Source: Pontibacterium granulatum (GTDB taxonomy: Bacteria > Pseudomonadota > Gammaproteobacteria > Pseudomonadales > Balneatricaceae). From it: DNA of 64,000 nt. Positions 27,820-37,800 of the stretch are shown here, piece after piece. Within the stretch, counting starts at the first letter, position 1, and each line of letters begins with the position of its first letter. Location: NCBI RefSeq assembly GCF_029961155.1, contig NZ_JASBRH010000004.1, positions 62,001 through 126,000 on the forward strand, given 5' to 3'. Below the pieces are notes generated by a model. It saw nothing but the letters and a program-made list of their open reading frames with translations. It was not told the DNA's origin and did not search any database. The position numbers and the translations under genes were made by a program.

Positions 27820-28505
27820 GCAATAGACTCCTTATGTTCCAAAATCTGTGTAATCCAGTGACCTAACTCATTCAGCTCTTCAGGCGAGACCTCATGGGCG
27901 ATCGGGTAGTTATGCCATTCCGGCTCATACCCCATTTTTTCCAACTCCAGCACCGCCTGCTCACCCAGCGAATGCGGCACTACGTCGTCCATCACACCGT
28001 GCGCCAGCCAGATCGGCAGGCGATCGTTCACCGCCATCTTCTCGCGCTTGATACGCTCAGCTGTCGCGATATAGGTGGACAACACAATCAAACCACCCAA
28101 TCGCTGTGGATAACAGAGCGCAGCATGGTAGGCCACCGCGCCGCCCTGGGAGAATCCAGCCAGAATGATCCGCTCAGGTTTGATGCCCTGATCGATCTGC
28201 TGTTGGATCAACGCATTAACCTGCGCTACCGACTCAAGCAGGCTGACCTCATCGATCTTCCGCTCGATATCGATCGAAAGGATGTCGTACCAGGCAGGCA
28301 TCGGCCAGCCATTATTGATGGTGACAGGCCGCACCGGCGCATGGGGGAAAACGAAACGTACCCGGTCAGAAGCCGGCAGGTTCAGAAACGGTACCGCCTG
28401 TTCAAAGTCGTGTCCGCTGGCGCCCAATCCGTGCAACCAGATTACGGCTGCATCGGCGTCAGCATTGGGCTCAACGACGACGGCGGGAAGCTGTGTATCT
28501 GTCAT
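27816..28505 (-). CDS. carboxylesterase/phospholipase-type alpha/beta hydrolase
   Basis: The ATG at 28505 is chosen because it overlaps the pdxH stop (ATGA), and gives 229 residues. The motifs are IWLHGLGASGHDFE, the nucleophile elbow GFSQGGAVAYHAAL (Ser), DDVVPHSLGE (Asp) and HEVSPEELN (His). This is the bacterial carboxylesterase/YpfH family related to acyl-protein thioesterases, a cytosolic short-chain esterase. The natural substrate is unknown. It is the middle gene of pdxH-esterase-FKBP, each joined by 4-base overlaps. Confidence 0.87.
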   Translation of the reverse strand: MTDTQLPAVVVEPNADADAAVIWLHGLGASGHDFEQAVPFLNLPASDRVRFVFPHAPVRPVTINNGWPMPAWYDILSIDIERKIDEVSLLESVAQVNALIQQQIDQGIKPERIILAGFSQGGAVAYHAALCYPQRLGGLIVLSTYIATAERIKREKMAVNDRLPIWLAHGVMDDVVPHSLGEQAVLELEKMGYEPEWHNYPIAHEVSPEELNELGHWITQILEHKESIA

Positions 28506-29143
28506 GGCTGCAACCGTTCGATGATCCACTGATCGTTTTCCAGGCGGTAGATAAAGCGGTCGTGCAGACGGTTCTCACGCCCCTGCCAGAATTCAAAACG
28601 CGTTGGCTTGAGGATATACCCCCCCCATTCTTCCGGGTACGGAATATCACCGTCAGGGTGGCAGTCCTGCAGCGACTGCACGCGTGCTTCCAGTGTTTCT
28701 CGGCTGTCCACAACGGCACTCTGACAGGATGCAGCGGCGCTCAGACGGCTGCCCACAGGACGCTCGTTGAAGTACTTTTTACCCTGCTCAATCGGTAACT
28801 TTTCCACAGTCCCCTGAACACGCACCTGACGCTCCAGGCCGTACCAATAGAACATCAGCTCAGCCTGTGGATTCTCCGCCAGCTCCTGGCCTTTGCGGCT
28901 GCGGTAATCGGTGTACCAGGCAAAACCCTCTTCACCAAAGTGCTTTAGCAATACGATACGTGCAGATGGCATGCCGTCTTTACTGGCCGTTGCCAGCGTC
29001 ATGGAGGTGGAATCATCTGGCGATACCTCTGTGGCCTTTTCCATCCACAGGGCAAACTGTTCTACCGGGTTATCCTGAAGGTCTTCGCGGCCCAGCGGCT
29101 GGGCGATGTATTCACGACGCAGCGCGGTGTAATCGTTACTCAT
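28502..29143 (-). CDS. pdxH: pyridoxamine 5'-phosphate oxidase PdxH
   Basis: The ATG at 29143 (MSNDYTALRREY) is preferred over an in-frame start at 29161, giving 213 residues, the family norm. Conserved blocks are ARIVLLKHFGEEGFAWYTDYRSRKGQEL, FYWYGLERQVRVQGTVEKL, ERPVGSRLSAAASCQS and the FMN/PLP site FWQGRENRLHDRFIY. It oxidises PNP and PMP to pyridoxal phosphate with FMN and oxygen. It leads the three-gene overlap operon. Confidence 0.95.
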   Translation of the reverse strand: MSNDYTALRREYIAQPLGREDLQDNPVEQFALWMEKATEVSPDDSTSMTLATASKDGMPSARIVLLKHFGEEGFAWYTDYRSRKGQELAENPQAELMFYWYGLERQVRVQGTVEKLPIEQGKKYFNERPVGSRLSAAASCQSAVVDSRETLEARVQSLQDCHPDGDIPYPEEWGGYILKPTRFEFWQGRENRLHDRFIYRLENDQWIIERLQP

Positions 29144-29175
29144 GGTCTGTCTCTTTATCACTGCAGTTGATCCGG

Positions 29176-30027
29176 CTATGCATAACGCCGGAGGATCGAG
29201 TCTACCTCTTGTAGGTAACTACGACCGAATAGGGAGAGATGGTTCAGTAAATGCCAGAGATTGTAAAGCGCTATCCGTTCCCGCCAGTCGGGCAGCAGCG
29301 GATAGTTACTCTCATAGGCGCTATAAAAGGCCTGATCAAAACCGCCAAACAGGCAGGTCATCGCCAGCTCCGCTTCCGGCCAGCCCTGATAGACGGCCGG
29401 GTCGATCAGCACCGGCAACCCATCGGGGCCGGTATGCACGTTACCCGACCATAGGTCACCGTGCAGCAAGGCTGGCGCCTGCCCTGGGATCAACTCGGGT
29501 AACCGCTCGCATATGCGCTCAACCCGATCCATTTGTCGTCTGGACAACAGCCCTTTATCCCCACAGATACGTGCCAGATAACGCAGACGGCGTTCAGCAA
29601 AGAATTGATAACCGTCAGCACTCATCCCATTGGGTTGCCGCGTTGCGCCACACCAGCTGTCTCGTTCAAAGCCAAATCCCTCCACCGGGCAGCAGTGCTG
29701 CCGGGCTAAGCCTTCTCCCAGCACCGTCGAGAATGACTTCTGGCGTGCAGCGGGCGGCAGATATTCCAGCAACAGACTCTGTTCCGACACCCATATCACC
29801 TGCGGTGTAGGCACTCCCTCTGTAGCAGCTAACGCCTCCAGACCTGCGGCCTCAGCGACGAACTGTCCGGGCTCGGCCCTTTCCTGCTGTTTGAGGAAAT
29901 AACGTTGCCCATCACTGAGCCGAAGACAAAAACATTGAGCTATACAGCCCCCACTGAGCGCATCAGCAGCTAAAATGTGAAGAGACTGGGACGCTAACCA
30001 CTCTTGTAAGGCGTTGTCGGATAACAT
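29176..30027 (-). CDS. fructosamine kinase family protein
   Basis: The ATG at 30027 is preferred over the non-conserved 13-codon extension to 30066; it gives 283 residues. The APH-like kinase fold is evident: catalytic HGDLWSGNV near residue 190, PEAELAMTCLFGGF after it, and LLEYLPP in the N-lobe hinge. Bacterial members phosphorylate ketosamines such as ribulosamine on glycated proteins, starting repair. The start lies close to that of the divergent lipoprotein gene at 30049. Confidence 0.88.
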   Translation of the reverse strand: MLSDNALQEWLASQSLHILAADALSGGCIAQCFCLRLSDGQRYFLKQQERAEPGQFVAEAAGLEALAATEGVPTPQVIWVSEQSLLLEYLPPAARQKSFSTVLGEGLARQHCCPVEGFGFERDSWCGATRQPNGMSADGYQFFAERRLRYLARICGDKGLLSRRQMDRVERICERLPELIPGQAPALLHGDLWSGNVHTGPDGLPVLIDPAVYQGWPEAELAMTCLFGGFDQAFYSAYESNYPLLPDWRERIALYNLWHLLNHLSLFGRSYLQEVDSILRRYA

Positions 30028-30048
30028 AAAAAGGAACCTAAGCAACAG

Positions 30049-30750
30049 ATGGATCTCAACCCGCATATGCGATTTGTATTACTGATCATTGTGGCGCTTT
30101 TTGTATCGGGATGCAGTCCCGAGAATGTGCGCAGCTTTGATATTCGCAATCTGGCTAAATCCGATATCGATATGGTGGCAGATACTCACCGTAAAGAGCT
30201 GGAGAAACAGATTCGCAAGCTGACCATCAAGCTCTACAAACGCAACCCGCGCGAACTGGCTAAAACCCCACGCATGACCATCGACCTGCGCGTACAACAA
30301 ATTCTGGCGCCGCCCCCCGCCGAAGGCTATCCCGAGTTGGAGGGGCGTAGCGGCGCAAATGCGATGAGTTTGGCCCTTTCCGAGAGCTACCAAGGGGATC
30401 GGGTGTTTGCCCTGATGGCGGGTGTACATTCGATGATTGATGCGTCGTTCAACTACAAACGCGAATTTTTCCTGCTGGACGAACTGGATCAACAGAAGCT
30501 GTATAACAGCGCCCGCAACCTGGAAACTGTGGCCTGGAACCTGAACAACCGCAAAGACCAGCACGGGCAACCGTTGCTGCTGGCCAACGGCTACACCAGG
30601 GAAGGAGTTCCCAACCTAAGCTTCGAGCGCACGCTGGGTAAAATGATTGCGTTGCAGGATATGCTGGCGATGATTATTGCGGATACGACAAACCGTACCA
30701 TTAAGAATGTGGTACATAAGGCCGCATCACTGACGTTCCTGCCGATTTAG
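30049..30750 (+). CDS. hypothetical lipoprotein, 233 aa
   Basis: The N-terminus MDLNPHMRFVLLIIVALFVSGCSPEN ends in a lipobox (FVSGC), so it is a lipoprotein of about 214 mature residues; a start at the Met at 30067 is also possible. The mature part is mostly helical, with conserved-looking segments KQIRKLTIKLYKRNPRELAK and DMLAMIIADTTNRTIKNVVHKAASLTFLPI. No named domain is recognised. The Ser at +2 predicts the outer membrane. A bidirectional terminator follows. Confidence 0.75.
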   Translation: MDLNPHMRFVLLIIVALFVSGCSPENVRSFDIRNLAKSDIDMVADTHRKELEKQIRKLTIKLYKRNPRELAKTPRMTIDLRVQQILAPPPAEGYPELEGRSGANAMSLALSESYQGDRVFALMAGVHSMIDASFNYKREFFLLDELDQQKLYNSARNLETVAWNLNNRKDQHGQPLLLANGYTREGVPNLSFERTLGKMIALQDMLAMIIADTTNRTIKNVVHKAASLTFLPI

Positions 30751-30761
30751 ATGCCGGACAC

Positions 30762-30794
30762 AAAAAAGGGCGTAGCTGACAGCTACGCCCTTTG
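30762..30794. terminator. bidirectional terminator
   Basis: AAAGGGCGTAGCT (30765-30777) and AGCTACGCCCTTT (30781-30793) pair perfectly over 13 bases around GAC. An A-run stands on the left, serving the minus-strand DUF2959 gene, and the T-rich side serves the plus-strand lipoprotein gene. Confidence 0.85.
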
Positions 30795-30818
30795 ACTATC
30801 TACCGTTCGTACCGGCTA

Positions 30819-31472
30819 TCAGGCCTGGTTATCCATCGACTTGATAAAGCTGTCGGATTCCTTGATCGCACGCTGCATATCACGCATCAGTAGCTCGATG
30901 TCCTGCTGCATGCCGCGGAATTCACCTTTCAACGCACCAATCGCACGGGCGTTCAGATTGTGCTTCAGGTATAGGACGTTGTCCTGCAGGGTCGCCAGTA
31001 CCGGTTCCATGCGCTTCTCAGCACGCTTCAGGCTACGCAGCAGTTCGCTGTAACGCTGACGGGTTTCACGCAGTTTACGCGCACTCTGGTTACGCAGGTC
31101 ACGGCTTTTGTATTTGCCCAGTTCTTCATTCCACTCTTCGAACAGGTCTTCAGCTACGGTTTCCACCTTTTCGATGCGGTTACGTACATCATCGGCCGCG
31201 TCTACACTGTCGTCATACTCGGCCTGCAGACTGTTGTACATCTTGTCCAGGTCACCACCATCAAACTGCACCACGGAGCGGAACTGCTCCAGTGCATCTT
31301 TAAACTGCTCCTGTGCATCGGTTTGCGAGTCCCGCACATCCGCTACGCGGTCTACCAGAATATCGCGTTTGTGAACGCCAACCTGCTCCATGGCGGAGTA
31401 GTATGCAGTCTGGCAACCGGTCAGCAGGACCAGCAGGCCTGCTCCCAGCAGGGCTCGAAATGTCAGTTTCAT
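30819..31472 (-). CDS. DUF2959 lipoprotein
   Basis: 217 residues. The signal ends in the lipobox LLTGC, followed by QTAYYSAMEQVGVHKRDILVDRVADVRDSQTDAQEQF, the hallmark N-terminal block of DUF2959 proteins. The rest is almost entirely charged coiled coil (about 45-200). Its function is unknown in the family. The ATG shares a base with the stop of the upstream kinase gene (TGATG), so the two are translated together. Confidence 0.88.
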   Translation of the reverse strand: MKLTFRALLGAGLLVLLTGCQTAYYSAMEQVGVHKRDILVDRVADVRDSQTDAQEQFKDALEQFRSVVQFDGGDLDKMYNSLQAEYDDSVDAADDVRNRIEKVETVAEDLFEEWNEELGKYKSRDLRNQSARKLRETRQRYSELLRSLKRAEKRMEPVLATLQDNVLYLKHNLNARAIGALKGEFRGMQQDIELLMRDMQRAIKESDSFIKSMDNQA

Positions 31473-32482
31473 CAGTGTTCTTCCGTTTTTTCCAGCGGTT
31501 TGTTGATCTGGATATCGTAGATCTTGTGGTTGTCGTTCAGCAGCATGGTCACGTCCGCACGCGCCGGCATCTCCTCCAGCATGTGTCGGGTCAGGCGCTC
31601 GTAGTGCTGTATAAAGCGCTTGATCTGGCCTTCATCCATAATACGCAGATGGTCGGTCGGCTGCTGAGTATCGTAGATATATTTGACCCGCTCGGCCAGT
31701 TTCTTCTCCTGCAATGAGCGCCATTCAAACACAGCGTCCATGCTTGGTACCTTGAGCATCAACAGCACATCCAACATGCTAAACAGACGCTCGTACTCGG
31801 CGTTCAGCTGCTGATTCACGTACCGGCGCCAGGCGCCATCCGGGTCTTCCAACTGCTCCAGCTCGTTGATCGGATCGATCAGCATTGCCTCATCCTGGGG
31901 CGTTGCACCCACACACCAACCTTCTAATACGATGACGTCGGCCGGGCCATACCACTCCTGCCAGACGTCTGCTGAACAGCGGTCATCGATCGATTTGTCG
32001 AACACCGGGATCTTGGTCACCGAACTTTCGTGCCCTTTGCGGAGGGATTCCAGTATCTCGATCCCAAGCTGAACATCGTGGGTACCCGGCACCCCCCGGG
32101 TGGCCAAAAGCGGATGCACCTCTTCGCCCAGTTGCTCCCGTTCAACACGGGTACGGTAAAGATCATCGATGGAGAAGCCCACCACACGCAGGTTGAACCC
32201 TTCGCTCAAGATCACTTCCAGCAGGTTGAACAGGGTCGATTTACCGGCACCTTGTGCGCCGTTAATGCCCACCACCAGCGGCCCCGGTTGCAGCTGCTTA
32301 CGTCGTGCCAACCAGGCACCCAGCGGTACGTAGATGGATTCAAACATCTCTACCAGGCCGATATCCACTTTCAGCGATTCCAGCGTTGAGGCAAATGCCT
32401 TCTCAACAGCCTCCACGGCAAAACGACGCTCTTTGTGACTGAGACACAATTGCTCGTGTGGCCATTGGGTCAATAAACTCAT
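31472..32482 (-). CDS. P-loop kinase of the D-glycerate 3-kinase (GLYK) type
   Basis: 336 residues. Walker A is VVGINGAQGAGKSTLFNLL (about residue 72-90). GFSIDDLYRTRVEREQL supplies the Walker B-like and substrate part, and RGVPGTHDVQLGIEIL is the conserved motif of plant-type glycerate kinases and the related YggC-like proteins. VIVLEGWCVGATPQ is also typical. It most likely phosphorylates glycerate or a similar small acid, in the cytosol. It is upstream of and coupled to the DUF2959 lipoprotein. Confidence 0.8.
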   Translation of the reverse strand: MSLLTQWPHEQLCLSHKERRFAVEAVEKAFASTLESLKVDIGLVEMFESIYVPLGAWLARRKQLQPGPLVVGINGAQGAGKSTLFNLLEVILSEGFNLRVVGFSIDDLYRTRVEREQLGEEVHPLLATRGVPGTHDVQLGIEILESLRKGHESSVTKIPVFDKSIDDRCSADVWQEWYGPADVIVLEGWCVGATPQDEAMLIDPINELEQLEDPDGAWRRYVNQQLNAEYERLFSMLDVLLMLKVPSMDAVFEWRSLQEKKLAERVKYIYDTQQPTDHLRIMDEGQIKRFIQHYERLTRHMLEEMPARADVTMLLNDNHKIYDIQINKPLEKTEEH

Positions 32483-32512
32483 CGATACCTCTACTACTCG
32501 TTATTATTATCT

Positions 32513-33361
32513 TTAACGCTGGTGACGGCGCAGCCAGTCCTGCACCCAGTGGATCTGTTCCGGTTCCATCAGTGACGGCGCGTGTCCGATACCGGGCAGC
32601 GTCAATAGCTCCATCTCAGGTCGGTGGGCCTGCATCTGCTGAACCGTGTCGGCAGAGAGGATATCGGAATCTTCTCCCCAGATCAGTGCCTGATGACAGG
32701 TGACGGCCTGCCAGATTGGCCACAGATGTATGTCTTCGCCTGCATTGGCCGCGGTCGCGGCGGCAATCGCCGGATCATAATGCAGCGCCAGTTGACCGTC
32801 TTCCAGCTCCCGCACCCCGTGCTTAGCCAGATGCGCCCACTGGCGGTCGTCAATATTCTTTAACGCGGTGTAGTTGATACGCATAAAGCGCTCGACATCG
32901 TCCAGGGAGGCAAACCGCTTGTCGCCCAGGTATCCACTGATCCGTTGCAGCGCTTCGCTGGGGATAAAGGTACCGACATCATTAATCAGCAGGCTGCGGA
33001 TCGGTGACTGCGGCATCGCCGCCAGGCACATCCCAATAATGCCGCCCATGGACGTACCGAGCCAGTCCACCTGTTCCACACCCAGACGGGCCAGCAGTGC
33101 CGTCATATCGTTCAGATACTGGGAAATGCCGTACTCAACACCGGCGGGTAACCAGTCGGAGCTGCCACGTCCAACCACATCGGGGCAGATCACCCGGTAA
33201 TCGCGGGCCAACACTTTGGCCAGGTCGTCAAAGTCACGCCCGTTGCGTGCCAGACCATGTACACAGACCAGCACCCGATCGTTGTCAGAGCTTCCCCACT
33301 GACGATACACCATGCGATGAAAACCCTGCCCATTCAGGCAGAGCACAGAATCCGTATGCAT
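32513..33361 (-). CDS. alpha/beta hydrolase
   Basis: The ATG at 33361 is used because GGGAGG lies 7 bases before it; the longer frame to 33397 has no such site. The 282-residue protein shows the fold markers CVHGLARNGRDFDDLAK, DVVGRGSSDWL, the nucleophile elbow WLGTSMGGIIGM (Ser), the acid in WGEDSDILS and the catalytic His in GIGHAPSLMEP. It belongs to the broad esterase/MhpC-like group. The substrate is not deducible. It is a single gene between the kinase and the divergent RND pair. Confidence 0.85.
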   Translation of the reverse strand: MHTDSVLCLNGQGFHRMVYRQWGSSDNDRVLVCVHGLARNGRDFDDLAKVLARDYRVICPDVVGRGSSDWLPAGVEYGISQYLNDMTALLARLGVEQVDWLGTSMGGIIGMCLAAMPQSPIRSLLINDVGTFIPSEALQRISGYLGDKRFASLDDVERFMRINYTALKNIDDRQWAHLAKHGVRELEDGQLALHYDPAIAAATAANAGEDIHLWPIWQAVTCHQALIWGEDSDILSADTVQQMQAHRPEMELLTLPGIGHAPSLMEPEQIHWVQDWLRRHQR

Positions 33362-33563
33362 TTGATGCCTCCCTTCGCTTCGCGGTGAACCCCGCAAACG
33401 CAGAATGTGGATGAACCGGCGTCGACCACCGTTCGTAAGGCTAAAGTATCACGCAGTTAAGAATTGTAAAGTTAGCTGGTTAGCACATAGATATTCGCTA
33501 ATATAAGGTGCGCGCAATACCATAACACCCACGATCACGGGCAAGCAGGGATATACTTAGTTT

Positions 33564-34847
33564 ATGACGCAGGCACTCCAGACAGGACGACAGCGTACGC
33601 GTTCGTCCATTTTATTGAAGATTGTTATTCCGTTGCTGTTCATCGCAGCTGCAGCAGCGTTCGGTAAGTACATGCTTTCCACCAAACCCCAGGCACCGTC
33701 CCGTCCGGTAGAAGAGAAAGTCTGGGCAGTGAGTGTGGTGGAAGCCAAACTGGAGGCCCACCAGCCTGAACTGGAATTGTACGGCAAGGTGGAAACACCG
33801 CGTATGAGCACACTCTCGGCAGCCGTAACAGCCTACGTAAGCGACGTACCCACCGACGCGGGGCGTACCTTCGCAGCCGGCGAAGTATTGCTGCAACTGG
33901 ACGACCGCGACATTCGCCTGCTGGTCGCGCAGCGTGAAGCCGACCTGCGTAACGCCGAAGCCCAACTGGCCGCAGAGAACGTACGCCATAATGCAGACCT
34001 GAAAGCCCTGAAGATCGAGAAGAACCTGCTCGCCCTGAGTCAGCAGAGCGTCGCCCGTATCGAAAACCTCAACAAACGCAACCTGGCCAGCCAGGAACAG
34101 CTCGATACGGCCCGTCGCAGCGCGCAGCAACAAGCCCTGTCTCTCAACACGCGCCAGCAGGCGATCAACGACCACCCCAACCGCCAGAAGCAAATCAACG
34201 CCAGTATCACCCGCACTAAAGCCCTCTACGATGCCGCCCTGCTGGACCTGGAGCGTACCCGCATCAGCGCCGGATTTGACGGCCGTATCGCCCAGCTGAG
34301 CGTGGCACCGGGTGACCGTGTTCGCAGCGGTGATGTGCTGTTGACCGTATACGGCCTCGACCGCCTGGAAGTAAGGGCCCAGGTACCATCGCGTATCTTG
34401 CCGGTGATTCGCGAGGCGCTGGCCAGCAAAGGCAACATCAGCGCCACCAGCCACCTGGACGGTCAGCTGTTGCCATTGCAACTGGATCGCCTGGCGGGTG
34501 AGGTCAACAGCGGTCGCGCCGGTGTGGATGCTTTCTTCCGTATTGAAGCCGCCCGCGAGCAGCTGCCAGAGCCGGGACGCTCCATTTCCATCGACCTGAA
34601 ACTGCCAGTGCAGGAAAACGTGGTCACCCTGCCACCACAGGCTCTGTATGGCACCGACCGCGTATACCGCGTTAAGGAAAGCCGCCTGGAAGCCGTCAGT
34701 GTTGAGCGGGTGGGTGATATCACCCTCGATAACGGCAAGACCCAGATTCTGGTGCGCAGTGACGATCTGCACGCGGGTGACCGTATCATCACCACCCAAC
34801 TGCCAAATGCGATCTCCGGTCTGAAAGTGCGTGAGGCGGGCCAATGA
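33564..34847 (+). CDS. RND efflux periplasmic adaptor (HlyD/MFP family)
   Basis: 427 residues. An N-terminal anchor helix (ILLKIVIPLLFIAAAAAFGKYML) is followed by the lipoyl half-motif (SDVPTDAGRTFAAGEVLLQLDDRD), an alpha-helical hairpin rich in Gln/Arg (READLRNAEAQ...LDTARRSAQQQ), and the second lipoyl half (RISAGFDGRIAQLSVAPGDRVRSGD). It bridges the inner-membrane pump to an outer-membrane channel, whose gene is not in this window. Its stop overlaps the pump start (ATGA). Confidence 0.92.
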   Translation: MTQALQTGRQRTRSSILLKIVIPLLFIAAAAAFGKYMLSTKPQAPSRPVEEKVWAVSVVEAKLEAHQPELELYGKVETPRMSTLSAAVTAYVSDVPTDAGRTFAAGEVLLQLDDRDIRLLVAQREADLRNAEAQLAAENVRHNADLKALKIEKNLLALSQQSVARIENLNKRNLASQEQLDTARRSAQQQALSLNTRQQAINDHPNRQKQINASITRTKALYDAALLDLERTRISAGFDGRIAQLSVAPGDRVRSGDVLLTVYGLDRLEVRAQVPSRILPVIREALASKGNISATSHLDGQLLPLQLDRLAGEVNSGRAGVDAFFRIEAAREQLPEPGRSISIDLKLPVQENVVTLPPQALYGTDRVYRVKESRLEAVSVERVGDITLDNGKTQILVRSDDLHAGDRIITTQLPNAISGLKVREAGQ

Positions 34848-37800
34848 GAAACTATCAGGGACCACTCCAGAACCTGACGGCAGTATTCGCCTCCCACCGC
34901 GTGGCGGCCAACCTGCTGATGGTACTGATGATTCTGGCCGGTGCCTGGGGGATCAAAAAGCTCAACACCCAGTTCTTCCCCAACTTCGAGCTGGACGTGA
35001 TCACCATCCAGGTAACCTGGAGTGGTGCCGCGGCCGAGGATATTGAGCGCTCGATTATTCTGCCAATTGAGGAGGAGCTGAAATCCCTGCCCGATATCGA
35101 TACCTACTTCTCCACCGCCAACCAGGGGATCGCCTCGATCCGACTGGAAGTAAAGGAGGATTCGGACAGCGACTTCGTGCTGGACGAGGTGAAACAGAAG
35201 ATTGACAGCATCGAGCAGGATCTTCCCGGTGATGCAGACCGACCTCTGGTGCAAAAGATCATCCGTTACGAAAACGTAGCCAGCCTGCTGGTCACCGGCA
35301 GCGACGTGCGATTGGATGAACTGCGCCCGTTGGTGCGCGATTTTGAGCGCCAGTTGCTCCGCATAGGCCTTAGCAAGATCGAATTTACCGGCCTGCCCGA
35401 TCAGGAGATCGCGATCCAGATCCCACCAGGCCAGCTGCACGAACTGGATATGACCCTGAACGATGTGGCCAGCAGCATCCAGCAACGCAGTATCGATCTG
35501 CCTGCCGGTACCGCCGCCAAGGGAGACGGCTCCCGTCAGATCCGCAGCCTCAGCCAGCAGCGTGATGTGGAAGGCTTCCGTCAGCTACCGCTGTTTACCG
35601 ATACCAGCGGCCGTACCGTCCGTCTGGGTGACGTCGCCGAGATCGACCTGCGCCCGAAAGACAAACAGATCGAGCTGTTCTATCAGGGCTCACCGGCGGT
35701 GATGGTACGCGTACGCCGTACGGAAAACGAAGACACCCTGAAAACCGCAGCAACCCTGAATGACTGGCTGGAACGCACCCGTCCAACACTGCCGCCCAAT
35801 GTGACAATCATCACCTTTGACGAGCGCTGGCAGCCGGTGAAGGAACGTATCCATCTGCTGCTGAAAAACGGCCTGGGTGGGTTGGTGCTGGTGATCGGTA
35901 TTCTGTTCCTGTTCCTCAACGCCCGTGTGGCCGGTTGGGTAACGGTGGGGATTCCCGTCTCCTTCCTTGCCACCCTGGCAGTACTGAACCTGATCGGTGG
36001 ATCAATCAACATGATCAGCCTGTTTGGCCTGATCATGGCGCTGGGAATTATCGTCGATGATGCCATCGTGGTGGGCGAGGACACCCTGACCCACCTCAAG
36101 ATGGGCGAACCCGGTCTGCAGGCGGCCATTGGCGGCGCCCACCGCATGCTGGCACCGGTGATGGCCTCTTCCATGACCACCGTGGCCGCATTCCTACCTC
36201 TGCTGCTGCTGGAAGGCCGTATCGGCAATATCCTGATCGACATCCCCACGGTGGTGATCTGTGTAATCATCGCCTCGTTGGTGGAATGTTTCCTGATCCT
36301 GCCAGGCCACCTGCACCACAGCCTGCACAAAGCCTCCGACCTGCACCCCTCCAAGTTGCGTCTGAGGCTGGATGCAGGCTTCGAGCACTTCCGCGACCGG
36401 TTATTCCGTCCGATTGTGACCTGGGCACTGGAGTTCCGCTGGGCCACCATCGTTGGCGCCTTTGCGGTGTTTGCCATTGCCATCACCCTGATCATGGGCG
36501 GCCGCATCAAGTTCAACTTCTTCCCGGCGGTTGAGCGCGAAAGCATCACCGCCAATGTCCAGTTTGCCGCGGGGACCGACCGCAACCGGGTATCGGCTTT
36601 CCTCAACCATCTGGACGACACCTTGTGGGACACCAACGCCGCACTGGGCGAAGATATCGTCAAAGTGGCCTTTACCCAGGAACGCCAGGCTGACTTCAGC
36701 CGCACCAGCGTGAATTCGTTCAAAGGCGATGAGTTTGGTGCCCTGAAGATCGAGGTGTTCTCAGCCGACAGCCGCGAAACCACCAACCGCGAACTGATCG
36801 CCGCATGGCGTCAGCGTATCCAGCTGCCACCGGGCATCGAGAAGTTCTCCATCGACCAGTCCCGCTCCGGGCCTTCGGGCAAGCCGATCGAGGTCAAACT
36901 CACCGGCCCCCACATGGATAACCTGAAGGCCGCATCGCTGGAACTGCAGGACGTACTGAAGAGCTACACCGGCCTCTCCAACGTGGATGATGACCTGCCG
37001 TTTGGTAAATCCCAGCTGATCTACACGCTGACACCTGCCGGTAAAGCCGCGGGCCTTACCCTGCAGTCAGTAGGCCGTCAGTTGCGTGCCTCCTTCGACG
37101 GCATCGAAGTGCAGAGCTTCTACACCGGCCAGGAAGAGGTGGAGGTTCGCGTGGTACTGCCTGACGCCCAGCGGGATCGCCTGCGTGCCGTCGAGCAGCT
37201 GCCGATCATCCTGCCGAACGGTGGTACTACGCTGCTGGCCAACGTTGTACAGTTCAGCCCGAAACAGGGACTGGATACACTGCAGCGTGTCGATGGCCAA
37301 CTGGCGATCAATGTGACCGCAGACCTGGATGAAGCCGCAGCCAACGCCAACGAGATTATCGCCTCGCTGAAGACCAATGAGCTGGACGGCATCACCAGCC
37401 AGTACGGGGTACAAGCCACCTTTGAAGGCGCCAATAAACGCCAGCGCCGGACCATGGCAGATATGCAGATGGGCGTGTTTCTGGCCCTCACGCTGATCTT
37501 TATCATCCTCGCCTGGGTGTTCGCCTCCTACACCTGGCCGATAGCGATCATGCTGGCGATCCCACTGGGTCTAACCGGCGCGATTCTGGGCCACGGCCTG
37601 CTGGGAATCGACCTCACCATACTGTCGCTGTTCGGGTTCTTTGGTCTGTCCGGGATCGTGATCAACGACTCGATCGTGTTGATCACCTTCTACAAGAAGC
37701 TGCGTAGCGACGGTATGGAAGTGCGCGAAGCGGTCGTTGAAGCCGCCTGCCAACGCCTGCGTGCAGTCCTGCTGACCTCGCTCACTACCATCGCGGGCCT

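Noticed and set aside
33612-34865. 417-codon minus-strand ORF opposite the RND adaptor
   Set aside because: Shadow of a certain gene with no ribosome site or domain.
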